Shown here piece after piece: positions 7,963-17,041 of a stretch of 64,000 nt of DNA; positions within the stretch are counted from its first letter, which is position 1, and each line of letters begins with the position of its first letter. A model generated the notes under the pieces. The model was given only the letters and a program-made list of their open reading frames with translations. It had not been told where the DNA came from and searched no databases. A program made the translations under genes and the position numbers. The stretch spans positions 248,001-312,000 of the forward strand of contig CAZNDO010000002.1 in assembly GCA_964571855.1 (NCBI GenBank). Direction: 5' to 3'. The DNA is from CAYYFX01 sp964571855. GTDB taxonomy: Bacteria; ARS69.

Positions 7963-9003
7963 CTAGCCTCTCTCGGTCAGGGTCTCTGGATCGGGAGCCA
8001 GCGGCAGCTGCTCCCCGTTGCGCCGGATGGACTCGCACGCCAACTGCATCACCCGCACCACGGACAGGCCGGAGCGGCCGTCCGAGCGCGGGGTCTCCCT
8101 CTTCTGGATGCACTGCACGAAGTGCTGGCACTCGTTCTTCAGGGGCTCGTTGTCGTCCAGGCGGGGCGTGTAGATGTCGCCGAACCGGTAGGACAGCTGG
8201 AACTCGCCGAAGGTGTCGTAGTGCGGCTGCACGGTGACGCCCTTGTCGTACACCCGGATCTTCTCCGTGGTCGAGACGTCGTCGTACACCAGCATCTTCT
8301 TGGATCCGACCACCGTGATGCGCCGGATCTTGTCCGGGTTGAGCCACGACACGTGGGTGTGGGCCACGATGTCCCCGGGATACCGCAGGTGCAGGAACGC
8401 CACGTCCTCGATCCCGGACTGGATGTAGGCCTGGCCCTGCGCCGCCACGCTCTCCGGCTCCGCGCCGAGGACGTAGTTCAGGATGGACACGTCGTGCGGG
8501 GCGAGGTCCCACACCACGTTGATGTCCTCCTGGAAGAGCCCCAGGTTCACCCGGGTCGTGCTCACGTAGTAGATGTGCCCGATCTCCCCGGAGGAGACGA
8601 GGTCCTTCATCTTGTTCACCGCGGCCGTGTACAGGAACGTGTGCCCGGCCATCAGCACGAGCCCCCGGTCGTCCGCGATGCGGGTCAACTCCTCGGCCTC
8701 CGCGATGGAGGCGGCCATGGGCTTCTCCACGAGGACGTGCTTCCCGGCCTCCAGCGCCGCCTTGGCCAGGCGATGGTGCGTGGACACCGGCGTGGCCACC
8801 ATGACGGCGTCGATCTCCGGGTCGGCGAGGACGTCCTCGAACGCGGTGGTGGTCTGCACGGACGGGTACAGCTGCCCGATGTGGCGCAGCCGCTCCTTGT
8901 TCAGGTCCACCGCGGTCTTCATGCGCACGCCGGGCATCTGCGAGAAGTTGCGGATCAGATTGGGGCCCCAGTACCCGCATCCGACGACGGCTACGGACAG
9001 CAC
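7963..9003 (-). CDS. Gfo/Idh/MocA family NAD(P)-dependent sugar oxidoreductase
   Basis: A 346-residue oxidoreductase with an N-terminal Rossmann fold (VAVVGCGYWG, residues 4-13) and the EKP motif at 93-95 (VLVEKPMA). It probably oxidises a nucleotide sugar to the 3-keto form, which the next gene's aminotransferase would aminate. The start is GTG at 9003 with AAGGAG upstream. It lies 25 nt after the initiating sugar transferase and 2 nt before the DegT gene, so the three are one operon. Its similarity to WbpB/WlbA-type dehydrogenases is by context and general motifs; the exact substrate is not shown. Confidence 0.9.
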   Translation of the reverse strand: MLSVAVVGCGYWGPNLIRNFSQMPGVRMKTAVDLNKERLRHIGQLYPSVQTTTAFEDVLADPEIDAVMVATPVSTHHRLAKAALEAGKHVLVEKPMAASIAEAEELTRIADDRGLVLMAGHTFLYTAAVNKMKDLVSSGEIGHIYYVSTTRVNLGLFQEDINVVWDLAPHDVSILNYVLGAEPESVAAQGQAYIQSGIEDVAFLHLRYPGDIVAHTHVSWLNPDKIRRITVVGSKKMLVYDDVSTTEKIRVYDKGVTVQPHYDTFGEFQLSYRFGDIYTPRLDDNEPLKNECQHFVQCIQKRETPRSDGRSGLSVVRVMQLACESIRRNGEQLPLAPDPETLTERG

Positions 9004-9028
9004 GAGATGCTCCTTTCGGTCGCGGACT

Positions 9029-10528
9029 TCAGTACGCCCCTTCGCCCGAGAAGACGACGGGGATCGTGCGGAACAGGATCTCGAGGTCGGTCTTCAGCGA
9101 CCAGTGGTCGATGTAGTACAGGTCGAGGAGGACCATCTCGTCGAACGGGACGGTGGACCGGCCGCTCACCTGCCACAGGCCCGTCAGCCCCGGCTTCGCC
9201 CGGAGCCTCTTCTTGTGCCACTCCTTGTAGTGGTTCAGCTCGTAGAAGATCGGCGGTCGCGGCCCGACGATGCTCATCTCCCCGCGCCACACGTTCAGCA
9301 GCTGCGGGAGCTCGTCCAGGCTGGTGCGCCGCAGGATGGCGCCGATCGGCGTGATCCGCGGATCGCGGGTCATCTTGAAGACCTGGTCCTTCGCGCGCTT
9401 CTTGTCCTCGAAGTCCAGGCGCTGCCCGGTGATGAAGTTGATCGCGTAGTCCCGGTGGATCGAGTCGTCCGTCTCCAGGCGCATCGTCCGGAACTTGCAC
9501 ATCGTGAACTCGCGCGCGAACTGGCCGGCGCGCACCTGCTTGAACAGCACGGGCCCGGGCGAGAAGATCTTGATCATCGCGGAGATGAACAGGAGCAGCG
9601 GGAAGAACATGAGAAGAAGCGTGCCGGAGACCGCGAGGTCGAACGCCCGCTTGAAGAACAGGGCCACCTGCCCCGCGCCCTCCCCGCGGATGTCGAAGGT
9701 GGGGACCCCGTCGATCGTCTGCACGCTCGTGTCCGACACCAGCAGGTGCAGGAGGTCCGAGACCAGGCGCACGGGGACGTGGGCGCGCATGCACCGGGAC
9801 ATCATGGCCAGGGTCCCCTCCTGCCCCAGGCTGGGGATGGCCACGAAGACCTGGTCCGCGGACGCGGCCCGCACCACGTCCGGCAGCTCGTCCACGGATC
9901 CGAGCACGCGGACGCCCTCGATCTCCAGCCCGCGCTTCGCGGGGTCGTCGTCCGCGAACCCCACGACCTCGTACTCCAGGACGTCGCTCGTCCGGATCCG
10001 CTGCAGGAACCGCGTCCCCTCCGCGCCGGCCCCCACGATCACGATCCGGGTGAGCCGCCGCTGCCCGCCGAACCAGCGCCGCTGGACGGCGCGGAGCACA
10101 CCCAGACGCCCGGTGGCCGACAGCACGAGGGTGAACAGCCAGGCGAACACCAGGACGAGGCGCTTCTCGAAGAAGTAGTTCGTGTGCGTGAAGAACCCGA
10201 GCGCCAGCACCAGGAGGCAGCCCAGGCTGACCGACTTGAGGATCCCCCCCACCTGGTCCAGCCGGGTCTCCAGGACCCGGGGCTGGTACAACCGGTTGAT
10301 CCCGTGCAACGAGATCCAGAACGGAAGCAACAGGGCCAGGGTGGTCCAGTGCTCGGGTCGCAACCGGTCCGGGGGCCCGGGAAACCAGCCGAACGCGAAC
10401 CGCGTCTGGTGCGCGAGGAGGAACCCGCCGAACAGGGCGATGGCGTCCACCGCCATCGCGAGGCCCATGAGCCACAGCGGCGAGGGGTGCCGGGAGTCCC
10501 GGACGGCGGGCGTCGCGTCGGTCGTCAC
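9029..10528 (-). CDS. Initiating polyprenyl-phosphate sugar phosphotransferase (WcaJ/WbaP type)
   Basis: A 499-residue polyprenol-phosphate hexose-1-phosphate transferase that starts the repeat unit on undecaprenyl phosphate. Four N-terminal membrane helices (about 18-38, 62-78, 98-113, 123-138) are followed by a cytosolic Rossmann-like domain (IVIVGAGAEG, 162-171). The C-terminal bacterial sugar transferase domain runs from about 293. It has a re-entrant helix (FDLAVSGTLLLMFFPLLLFI), SPGPVLFKQVRAG, CKFRTM and the catalytic region DELPQLLNVWRGEMSIVGPRP. The start is GTG at 10528, overlapping the upstream stop as GTGA. It marks this cluster as an independent Wzx/Wzy-type polymer pathway. Confidence 0.93.
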   Translation of the reverse strand: MTTDATPAVRDSRHPSPLWLMGLAMAVDAIALFGGFLLAHQTRFAFGWFPGPPDRLRPEHWTTLALLLPFWISLHGINRLYQPRVLETRLDQVGGILKSVSLGCLLVLALGFFTHTNYFFEKRLVLVFAWLFTLVLSATGRLGVLRAVQRRWFGGQRRLTRIVIVGAGAEGTRFLQRIRTSDVLEYEVVGFADDDPAKRGLEIEGVRVLGSVDELPDVVRAASADQVFVAIPSLGQEGTLAMMSRCMRAHVPVRLVSDLLHLLVSDTSVQTIDGVPTFDIRGEGAGQVALFFKRAFDLAVSGTLLLMFFPLLLFISAMIKIFSPGPVLFKQVRAGQFAREFTMCKFRTMRLETDDSIHRDYAINFITGQRLDFEDKKRAKDQVFKMTRDPRITPIGAILRRTSLDELPQLLNVWRGEMSIVGPRPPIFYELNHYKEWHKKRLRAKPGLTGLWQVSGRSTVPFDEMVLLDLYYIDHWSLKTDLEILFRTIPVVFSGEGAY

Positions 10529-11748
10529 GGGGTCCCTTTCCGGATTTCGGAGGGGTGCGTAATCCTTCGAAATTCTAAGGCATTACGGCCTCCCGATCCA
10601 GTTGAATCGAGCGCCCGCCGGGCCACCTCGGCGTACAGGGCCAGGGTCCGGGCGAGGTGCCCTTCGCGGCGGAACCGCCGCTCCGCCTCGACCCGGCCGG
10701 CGCCGCCCATCCGGCGCGCCCGGGCGGGGTCCGACCGGAGCTGGGACAGGGCGCGGGCCAGCCGCTGGGGCTCCCCCGCCGGCACCAGCAGCCCGGTGCG
10801 GCCGGGGTCCACCAGGTGCCCCGTGCCCCCCACGTTCGTGGCGATCACCGGCAGGCCGGCGGCCATGGCCTGCATGACGGACAGGGGCGCCACCTCCACC
10901 CGCGACGGGTGCACCAGCACCCCGGCCGCCGCCATCTCCCGGCGGAGCTCCTCGTCGGAGACGAACCCCAGGAACGCCACCGCGGTGCCGAGCCCCGCCC
11001 GGCGAACCCGCTCCTTGAGGCTCTCCAGGTACCAGCGGTCGTCCGCCGGGCCGACGAACCGGACGCGGACCGGCTGGCCCTCGGCGTGCAGCCGCCACGC
11101 GGCCTCGATCAGGTCCTCGGGCGCCTTGAGCGGCAGCAGCCGCCCCACGCACACGACGCGCGACGGGTCGCCCGCGGGCGCGATGTCGAAGAAGCGGTCG
11201 TCCACGGGGTTCTCGAGCACGTGCACGCGCGCGGAGCCGAGCCGGTCCCGGATCAGGTCGGCCACCATGGCGTTCGGCACGACCACGTCCGTGGCGCGCC
11301 GCAGGCCCGCGTTCTCCATGCCGCCGATCACCGCGGCCCGGATCCGGTTCTTCCACCCGCCGGTGGTGCGCGCCTCCACCGATTGGATCCCGTTCACGGT
11401 GACGAGCCAGGGCAGGCCGGAGTCCGCCGCGGCCAGGGCCTTGGGTCCGAGGCCGAGCGCGTGCACCACGTCGGGACGGATCTCGCGCAGCCGCGTCAAC
11501 GTGGCCCGGCGCTCCGCCGCGCCGCGCGTCACGTTCCCCCAGCGGCGCGGCAGCGCGAACCGGTGCACGTGCACGTCGCCCACGCGGCCCGTCGATGGCA
11601 CCGCCAGGCCGCCGTGGAAGCTCAGCACGTGGACCTCCACGCCGCCGCCGGCCGCCAGGCCCGCCGCCAGCTCGCGCGCGACCGCCTCCAGGCCGCCGAC
11701 CACGCGGTCGGGGGCGAGCGGGTACTCGGAGAGGATGGCGATCCTCAC
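10525..11748 (-). CDS. GT4 family glycosyltransferase
   Basis: A 407-residue GT-B enzyme. The N-terminal ILSEYPLAPDRVVGGLEAVA is typical of GT4, VCVGRLLPLKAPEDLIEA opens the C-terminal domain, and the EX7E region appears as VEVAPLSVMQAMAAG, followed by NVGGTGHLVDPG. The position normally occupied by the second glutamate reads Q in SVMQAM, a tolerated variant. The start is GTG at 11748 (GTGA overlap) with GGAGG before it. It lies between the Wzy-like protein and the initiating transferase, so it probably extends the repeat unit. Confidence 0.9.
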   Translation of the reverse strand: MRIAILSEYPLAPDRVVGGLEAVARELAAGLAAGGGVEVHVLSFHGGLAVPSTGRVGDVHVHRFALPRRWGNVTRGAAERRATLTRLREIRPDVVHALGLGPKALAAADSGLPWLVTVNGIQSVEARTTGGWKNRIRAAVIGGMENAGLRRATDVVVPNAMVADLIRDRLGSARVHVLENPVDDRFFDIAPAGDPSRVVCVGRLLPLKAPEDLIEAAWRLHAEGQPVRVRFVGPADDRWYLESLKERVRRAGLGTAVAFLGFVSDEELRREMAAAGVLVHPSRVEVAPLSVMQAMAAGLPVIATNVGGTGHLVDPGRTGLLVPAGEPQRLARALSQLRSDPARARRMGGAGRVEAERRFRREGHLARTLALYAEVARRALDSTGSGGRNALEFRRITHPSEIRKGTP

Positions 11749-13310
11749 GATCCGCCTCCTCCGGGAACCGGCGCCGCGTCGCCGCGAACGGGCCGGCTGG
11801 CTTCCGGCGCCGTCTCGCCCCCGCGCCGCGCGTGCCGCAGGTCGGCTTCCAGGCTCTCCTGCATCCCCACCATCGCGCCGATCAGGAAGAAGAAGAGCAC
11901 GTTGACGTACTCGAAGTAACGCATCTCCAGGAACATCGCGTTCGCCACGTACGCCGCCATCGCGCACCACACGCACACCACGTAGTCCTTCGAGATCAAC
12001 CCGGTCGACGGCAGCGACCGGAACGCGCGGCGGGACCGCGCGAGGACGAGCACGTAGATCAGCACGTAGGGCACGAGGCCCATGGCCCCCTGCTCCGCCA
12101 CGATGGTCACGAGGATGTTGTGCGAAACCGCCTGGCCGCCGGTCCCGATGTCGATGTGCCCGAACACGGGCACGTCGCGCGGCTTGCGATACCGCAGGGC
12201 CGCCTCCTCGAAGTTCATGAAGCCCACGCCGAAGAACGGGTTGTCCAGGAAGATCTCCGCGGTCTCGTACATCAGGGCGATCCGGTAGTGGATCGTGTTC
12301 ATCGTGGCCATGCCGCCCTTGGACCGGTCCTCGGACTGCAGGTTGTCCCAGTTGACGACGAGGCCGCTGAACCCGGCGAGCAGGAGCGCCACGGAGATGG
12401 CGCGGAGCCCCCGCCCCCACACCGCGGCGATGACCAGCGCGAGGAAGAACCCGAGGTACACGGAGCGCGTCTCGGTGAAGAACAGCGTGATCGGGGTGGT
12501 GATCAGCAGCAGGATGCGGACCGCCATCGCGAACATCCCGGGGCGGTGCCGGAGGAAGTGCCACGCCGGGAAGAACCCCATCGTCATCACGAGGCCCAGG
12601 ATGGCGGGCTGCAGGAAGATGCCGCGCACGCGGAACCCGAGCCGCGTGAGGCCATGGTCCGCGACGGTCGGATCCACGATGAACCGGGGCCACACCAGGG
12701 AGTAGAGCCGCAGCTCCTCGAAGATCCCCATGACCGCGAAGTACACGCCCACGACGGTCAGATAGCCGAACACCAGGCGCAGCTGGTCCTCGCGGTTGAC
12801 CACGGCGCGCGCGAAGTAGAAGAACACGAACGGGTAGATGTACCCGCGCATGAGCAGAAGCCATGCCGGTTTCTGTCCGAGCGAGATGATCGAGACGAAC
12901 ATGAGCACCAGGAACACGACCATCGCCTTCTCGATCGCCCCGAGGGCGGGCACCTTGCGCATCCCGGTGAGGATCTGGATGAGGAACACGAGGAACAGGA
13001 GGATCGACGACACGCGCGCCGGGTACAGGTCCGGGAACCCGGGCAGCCGGATCCAGAAGCCGGTCTGGAAGAAGATGACCGTCGTCAGGTAGAACAGGTA
13101 GCCCCACGTGATGTCCTTGCGGAGCAGGAGGAACACGACGAGCGCGATGTTGAACAGGCCCAGGGCCATGACCAGCATCGTGACTTCCATGAAGAAGCCG
13201 GCCGCGGCCATCGCGGCGACGAGCAGGGCCAGGATGGCCACGTTGCGTGCGGGCAGGCCGGTAGCCCGCACCGGACCCCGCGCGGGGTAGTGCGCGTCGC
13301 GCGCCGTCAC
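11745..13310 (-). CDS. O-antigen ligase/Wzy-type polymerase family membrane protein
   Basis: A 521-residue protein with about 10-12 membrane helices and a large periplasmic loop between about residues 330 and 420. The loop contains NPFFGVGFMNFEEAALRY and GGQAVSHNILV, the latter matching the conserved histidine segment of Wzy_C/WaaL proteins. As the cluster has its own initiator and flippase, it most likely polymerises exopolysaccharide repeats. The start is GTG at 13310, overlapping the upstream stop as GTGA. A hydrophilic tail (about 485-521) is rich in R, G, P and A. Confidence 0.87.
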   Translation of the reverse strand: MTARDAHYPARGPVRATGLPARNVAILALLVAAMAAAGFFMEVTMLVMALGLFNIALVVFLLLRKDITWGYLFYLTTVIFFQTGFWIRLPGFPDLYPARVSSILLFLVFLIQILTGMRKVPALGAIEKAMVVFLVLMFVSIISLGQKPAWLLLMRGYIYPFVFFYFARAVVNREDQLRLVFGYLTVVGVYFAVMGIFEELRLYSLVWPRFIVDPTVADHGLTRLGFRVRGIFLQPAILGLVMTMGFFPAWHFLRHRPGMFAMAVRILLLITTPITLFFTETRSVYLGFFLALVIAAVWGRGLRAISVALLLAGFSGLVVNWDNLQSEDRSKGGMATMNTIHYRIALMYETAEIFLDNPFFGVGFMNFEEAALRYRKPRDVPVFGHIDIGTGGQAVSHNILVTIVAEQGAMGLVPYVLIYVLVLARSRRAFRSLPSTGLISKDYVVCVWCAMAAYVANAMFLEMRYFEYVNVLFFFLIGAMVGMQESLEADLRHARRGGETAPEASRPVRGDAAPVPGGGGS

Positions 13311-14827
13311 GCACCGCCTCCCGCGTCGTACAGCGTGACCTTCACGCCGGGGAACTCCCAGCGCGCCTTCTCGTCCAGTCGCGACTCGAAGGCGGCGCGG
13401 AGGTGGGCCTCGGGCGCGACGTCCCACCACCGGGACAGGACCAGCCACACGCGCCCGGCGTCGCGGGCGGCGTCCGCCACGTGGGCGCGGAGGTCCTCGT
13501 CCGTGCGCAGGAACCGCTTGTGCACGTGATGGAGGCGATCGGGGTCGCCGCCGGCGGCCGTGTAGTAGTGCTGGAAGGGCCGGAACGCGTAGATGACCAC
13601 GACGGCGTCGCCCGGACGCTCCTCGCGGCGCACGAGCGCCGCCGCCGCCCGCGAGTCCTCCTTCGCGTGCGCCGGCGAGAACCAGAGGTTCGCCAGGGAC
13701 CAGGCGATCAGGGCGAGGGCCGCGATCCCGGCGCCGCGCACGAGCCGGCCGCCGCGGGCCCACCCGGCCGCAGCCAGGGCCACGAACAGCGGGAAGAACG
13801 CGATGAGGTACCGGGGATGGAACGTCTTCACCCCGCGCGCGGCCAGGAGCACCGCGAGGGCGAGCGGCACCAGGACGAGGAGCACGAGCAGGGCGAGCCG
13901 CCCGCGCCCGCGCGCGGCGCGGATGCCGCCCGCCAGCGGCGCCGCGGCCGCGACCGCGCCCGCGAGCGCGAGGGGCAGGTACGGAGCGAGCGCGTCGGCG
14001 CTCCGGTCAAGGTGCAGGGAGCGGAGGGACGGTCCGAGCGTGTACCCGTACGCGAACGACCACGCGACGTAGGGCACCTCGCTCCAGGAGAACCCGGAGT
14101 CCTCGCGCAGCGGCATGCCCGTGGGCGACGGCGCGTCGACGAAGATGCGCTCGCCCCCGATCCGGCCGTACCAATCCAGGAACCAGGGCAGGAACGTCGC
14201 GCCGGAGAGTGCCAGGACGGCGGCCCAGCGCACCGCGTCGCGTCGCGGGAACGGGCGCCGGAAGGCGAGGACGGCGGTGATCCCCGCGAGGAGGAACACC
14301 GCGCTGAAGTTCGTGAGGAGCGCGAGCGGGCACAGCACGGCGAGCGCCGCCCAGGCGCGCGCGCCTCCCCGCCCGTCCAGGATGCGCACGAAGGCGAGCA
14401 GCGCGGAGGCGATCCAGAGGATCGCCCACGCGTAGCTCCGGACCTCCTGCGAGTACCACACGTGGAACGGCGAGACCGCGAGGAGGAAGGCCGCGGTCCG
14501 GCCGGAGCGCTCGTCGAACAGCTCCGCGCCCAGCCGCCAGACGACCGGCACGGCGGCCACCCCGGGGATCACGTACAGCAGCCGGAGCCAGGTCTCCCCC
14601 GTTCCGCCGGCGGTCCAGAGGTGCAGCAGCACCGAGTTGAACGGACCGTGGATGTCCGTCAGGAGGCCGCGCCAGAACGCCGCGCCCCGCTCGTAGGTGG
14701 CCAGCTGCAGGCTGATCAGCTCGTCGATCCACAGGCTGGGGTGGCCGAGGCGGAACAGGCGCAGGCCGAGCGCGAGCGCGGCGACGCCGAGCAGCCAGCG
14801 GGGGACGCGTCCCGACGGCGAGGTCAC
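13307..14827 (-). CDS. GT39/ArnT-like integral membrane glycosyltransferase
   Basis: A 506-residue membrane protein of the polyprenyl-phosphate-sugar-dependent GT-C class (PMT/ArnT/RgtA-like). The first loop has the catalytic-type DE pair at 35-36 in SLWIDELISLQLA. HVWYSQEVRSYAWA near residue 130 matches the second conserved loop, and about ten further hydrophobic helices follow, ending in a small periplasmic domain. Such enzymes use undecaprenyl-phosphate sugars in the periplasm to decorate lipids, glycans or proteins. The start is GTG at 14827 with GGGAGGG before it, and it couples to the polymerase gene by GTGA. Confidence 0.85.
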   Translation of the reverse strand: MTSPSGRVPRWLLGVAALALGLRLFRLGHPSLWIDELISLQLATYERGAAFWRGLLTDIHGPFNSVLLHLWTAGGTGETWLRLLYVIPGVAAVPVVWRLGAELFDERSGRTAAFLLAVSPFHVWYSQEVRSYAWAILWIASALLAFVRILDGRGGARAWAALAVLCPLALLTNFSAVFLLAGITAVLAFRRPFPRRDAVRWAAVLALSGATFLPWFLDWYGRIGGERIFVDAPSPTGMPLREDSGFSWSEVPYVAWSFAYGYTLGPSLRSLHLDRSADALAPYLPLALAGAVAAAAPLAGGIRAARGRGRLALLVLLVLVPLALAVLLAARGVKTFHPRYLIAFFPLFVALAAAGWARGGRLVRGAGIAALALIAWSLANLWFSPAHAKEDSRAAAALVRREERPGDAVVVIYAFRPFQHYYTAAGGDPDRLHHVHKRFLRTDEDLRAHVADAARDAGRVWLVLSRWWDVAPEAHLRAAFESRLDEKARWEFPGVKVTLYDAGGGA

Positions 14828-14840
14828 GGGACCCTCCCGG

Positions 14841-15578
14841 CTAGAGACGCCGGTAGATGACGTCAGGGATCGGGAACTCGCGACGGTTCAGGATCACGCC
14901 CAGCACCCGCCCGCCGACCTGGCGGACCGTCTCGAGCGCGCGGCCGGCGACCTCGCGGTTCGTCCGTCCCGCGCGCACCACGAGGATCACCCCGTCCCCG
15001 GCCGCCACGCCGGCCTGGGAGAAGAACGGCGACCCGACGTAGTCGGAGTCCATCAGCACGTAGTCGTAGCCCTCGCCCAGGCCGCGCGCGAGGTCACCCA
15101 CGGCGGCGGCCACGCGATCCGCCTCCGAGCGGTCCGCGCAGCGTCCCAGGGGGACGAGGTCGAGATTCGCGAAGCCCGTGGAGTGGACCACGCTCTCGCG
15201 CGCCGCCGATCCCGCGACGACCTCGGCCAACCCCGGCGACTCGGCAAGATGGAAGTGCCGGTGCAGCCACGGATGACGCGGGTTCGCATCCACGAGGAGC
15301 ACGCGCGCGCCGCGACGGGCCAGCATCTCCCCGAACTGCGCCGTGACGGTGGACACGCCCTCGCCCGCCGTCGCGCCGCACAGGGTCAGGTGCCGGGACG
15401 TGGCGGTCCCGAGCGCGACCTCCACCTGCTTCCCGATCGACTCGTAGTACGAGAGGATCTCCGGCGGGAGCGCCGGCACCAGACCGCGCGGTCCCTCGGG
15501 AACCGGCCGCGGCGACTCCGGGGCCGGGACCCAGCGCTCCCCTTCCGCCTTGCGCATCGCGTCACGCACCTTGCTCAC
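14841..15578 (-). CDS. BY-kinase/CpsD-like protein lacking the Walker A lysine
   Basis: A 245-residue cytosolic protein with the overall layout of CpsD/CapB/EpsG tyrosine autokinases found beside Wzz. A variant P-loop (residues 68-77, GATAGEGVST) is followed by a Walker A'-like VLLVDANPRHPWLH (94-107), the Walker B-like YVLMDSDYVG and a C-terminal GVILNRREFP. The P-loop lysine is replaced by valine (V75) and the Walker B segment lacks the usual DTPP. Almost no tyrosine tail remains (one Y at 242). It may therefore be a pseudokinase that only regulates Wzz. The start is GTG at 15578 (GTGA overlap) with GGAGG before it. Confidence 0.85.
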   Translation of the reverse strand: MSKVRDAMRKAEGERWVPAPESPRPVPEGPRGLVPALPPEILSYYESIGKQVEVALGTATSRHLTLCGATAGEGVSTVTAQFGEMLARRGARVLLVDANPRHPWLHRHFHLAESPGLAEVVAGSAARESVVHSTGFANLDLVPLGRCADRSEADRVAAAVGDLARGLGEGYDYVLMDSDYVGSPFFSQAGVAAGDGVILVVRAGRTNREVAGRALETVRQVGGRVLGVILNRREFPIPDVIYRRL

Positions 15579-17032
15579 GGCAGGTCCTCCGCCCCGGACG
15601 GGGAAGGGAGGCGCACGGTGCGGACGAACGAGTACTCGCCGGTGGCGCGCAGCCGGTCGAGCACGGAGCGGGCCGCGTCGCGCGAGTCGTACGAACCGAC
15701 GAGCACGCGATACCACCGGCCGCTCTCGATCTCGATCGGGGATACGACGACGGTCTCGGAGGATGACGCGCGGATGGCCGCGGCCGCCGCCTCGGCCTTC
15801 TCCAGGCGCCGGAACGACGCCACGTGCAGCGCGAAGCGCTCGGCGTCCGCGGCGGCAGGGGGCGGATCCGTCGCCGGCACCGCGGCGGACGACGGCACCG
15901 CGGCGGTCGCCGGCTCGCTTCGGGCAAGCGACTCCCTCGGCGTCTCGGCCGCGAGCGGGGCGTCCGGACGCTCCCGGCCCCCGAGCGAGAAGACGCCGAA
16001 CGCGGCCGCGGCGAGCACGGCCGCTCCCGCGACCCATTGGCCCGGCTTGCCGGCGTGGCGGCGGCGACGCTCGCGGAGCTCCGTCAGCGATCCCGGCGGC
16101 TCGGCGACCACGGCTGGCGGCGCCGCAGCGACGGGCGGCGTCGCGGACTCGTGGCGGAGTGCCGGTGCCGGCCGGACGACCTTGATGCGAGGGCGCCGCG
16201 GCGGGCGGCCCGGCATCACGGCCTGCGTGACCTCGCCGAGATCGTCGAACGCCTCGGCCACCAGCGCGGCGGTGATCTCGTGCGTGCCTGCCACGTACGC
16301 CGACAGCAGGGCCCGATCCGCCAGCAGGTTGATCAACCGCGGGATCCCGCCCGTGCAGGCGTGCACATCCTCCGCCGCCTCCGCGGAGAAACGAGCGCCC
16401 GGGTTGCCGTTCGCGATCGCCAGCCGGCGGTCCAGGTACGCGCCGGTCTCCTCGGCGGTGAGCGGACGGATCTCGTAGAACATCTCGATCCGCTGCGCGA
16501 GGGGACGCAGACGCGGCGTGGACAGGAGAGTCTTCAACTCCGGCTGGCCCGAGAGCACGATCTGCAGGAGCTTGCGGTGCTCCTCCTCCAGGTTCGACAG
16601 CAGGCGGATCTGTTCGAGGGCCTCCTCCTGGAGGAGATGCGCCTCGTCCACCAGCAGGATGCCCGGCTCCGCGCTCGCCACCAACAACTCGCGGATCCGG
16701 CGGCGCAGTTCCACCAGCGGCGCGCCGTCGGCCGGCGCGCCGAAGCCGTCCAGCACCGCGCACAGCAGGTCCGCGGTGTCCGTCTCCGGCTGGCTCAGCA
16801 GGCACACGCGCTCGGTCCGGCCGACGCGACGCAGCAGCGCGCGCAGGATCGTGGTCTTCCCGGCGCCGATCGGCCCGGTGATGGCCACGAAGCCCTTCCC
16901 CGCCTCGATGCCCATGACCAGGTTGGCCAGGGCCGAGTCGTGCGACTCGCCGAGGAACAGGAAGTCCGGATCCGGCACGAGATCGAACGGGGCCCGCTCG
17001 AACCCGAAGAACCGCTGGTACGCGTGCTGCAA
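15575..17032 (-). CDS. ExeA-like AAA ATPase fused to a SPOR domain
   Basis: A 485-residue protein. The N-terminal AAA domain (about 1-270) starts with FFGFERAPFDLVPDPDFLF, has Walker A GPIGAGKTT (53-61), Walker B ILLVDEAHLL and GGIPRLIN, as in ExeA/GspA and the ATPases of exosortase-linked exopolysaccharide loci. A single membrane helix (about 335-356) leads to a periplasmic linker and a SPOR domain (about 405-480), which in known proteins binds denuded septal peptidoglycan. This suggests an ATPase that ties the export machinery to the cell wall. The start is TTG at 17032 behind AGGAGGG. It lies 9 nt after wzz and overlaps the next gene by GTGA. No exosortase gene is in the window. Confidence 0.88.
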   Translation of the reverse strand: MQHAYQRFFGFERAPFDLVPDPDFLFLGESHDSALANLVMGIEAGKGFVAITGPIGAGKTTILRALLRRVGRTERVCLLSQPETDTADLLCAVLDGFGAPADGAPLVELRRRIRELLVASAEPGILLVDEAHLLQEEALEQIRLLSNLEEEHRKLLQIVLSGQPELKTLLSTPRLRPLAQRIEMFYEIRPLTAEETGAYLDRRLAIANGNPGARFSAEAAEDVHACTGGIPRLINLLADRALLSAYVAGTHEITAALVAEAFDDLGEVTQAVMPGRPPRRPRIKVVRPAPALRHESATPPVAAAPPAVVAEPPGSLTELRERRRRHAGKPGQWVAGAAVLAAAAFGVFSLGGRERPDAPLAAETPRESLARSEPATAAVPSSAAVPATDPPPAAADAERFALHVASFRRLEKAEAAAAAIRASSSETVVVSPIEIESGRWYRVLVGSYDSRDAARSVLDRLRATGEYSFVRTVRLPSPSGAEDLP

Positions 17033-17041
17033 TCCGCCCTC

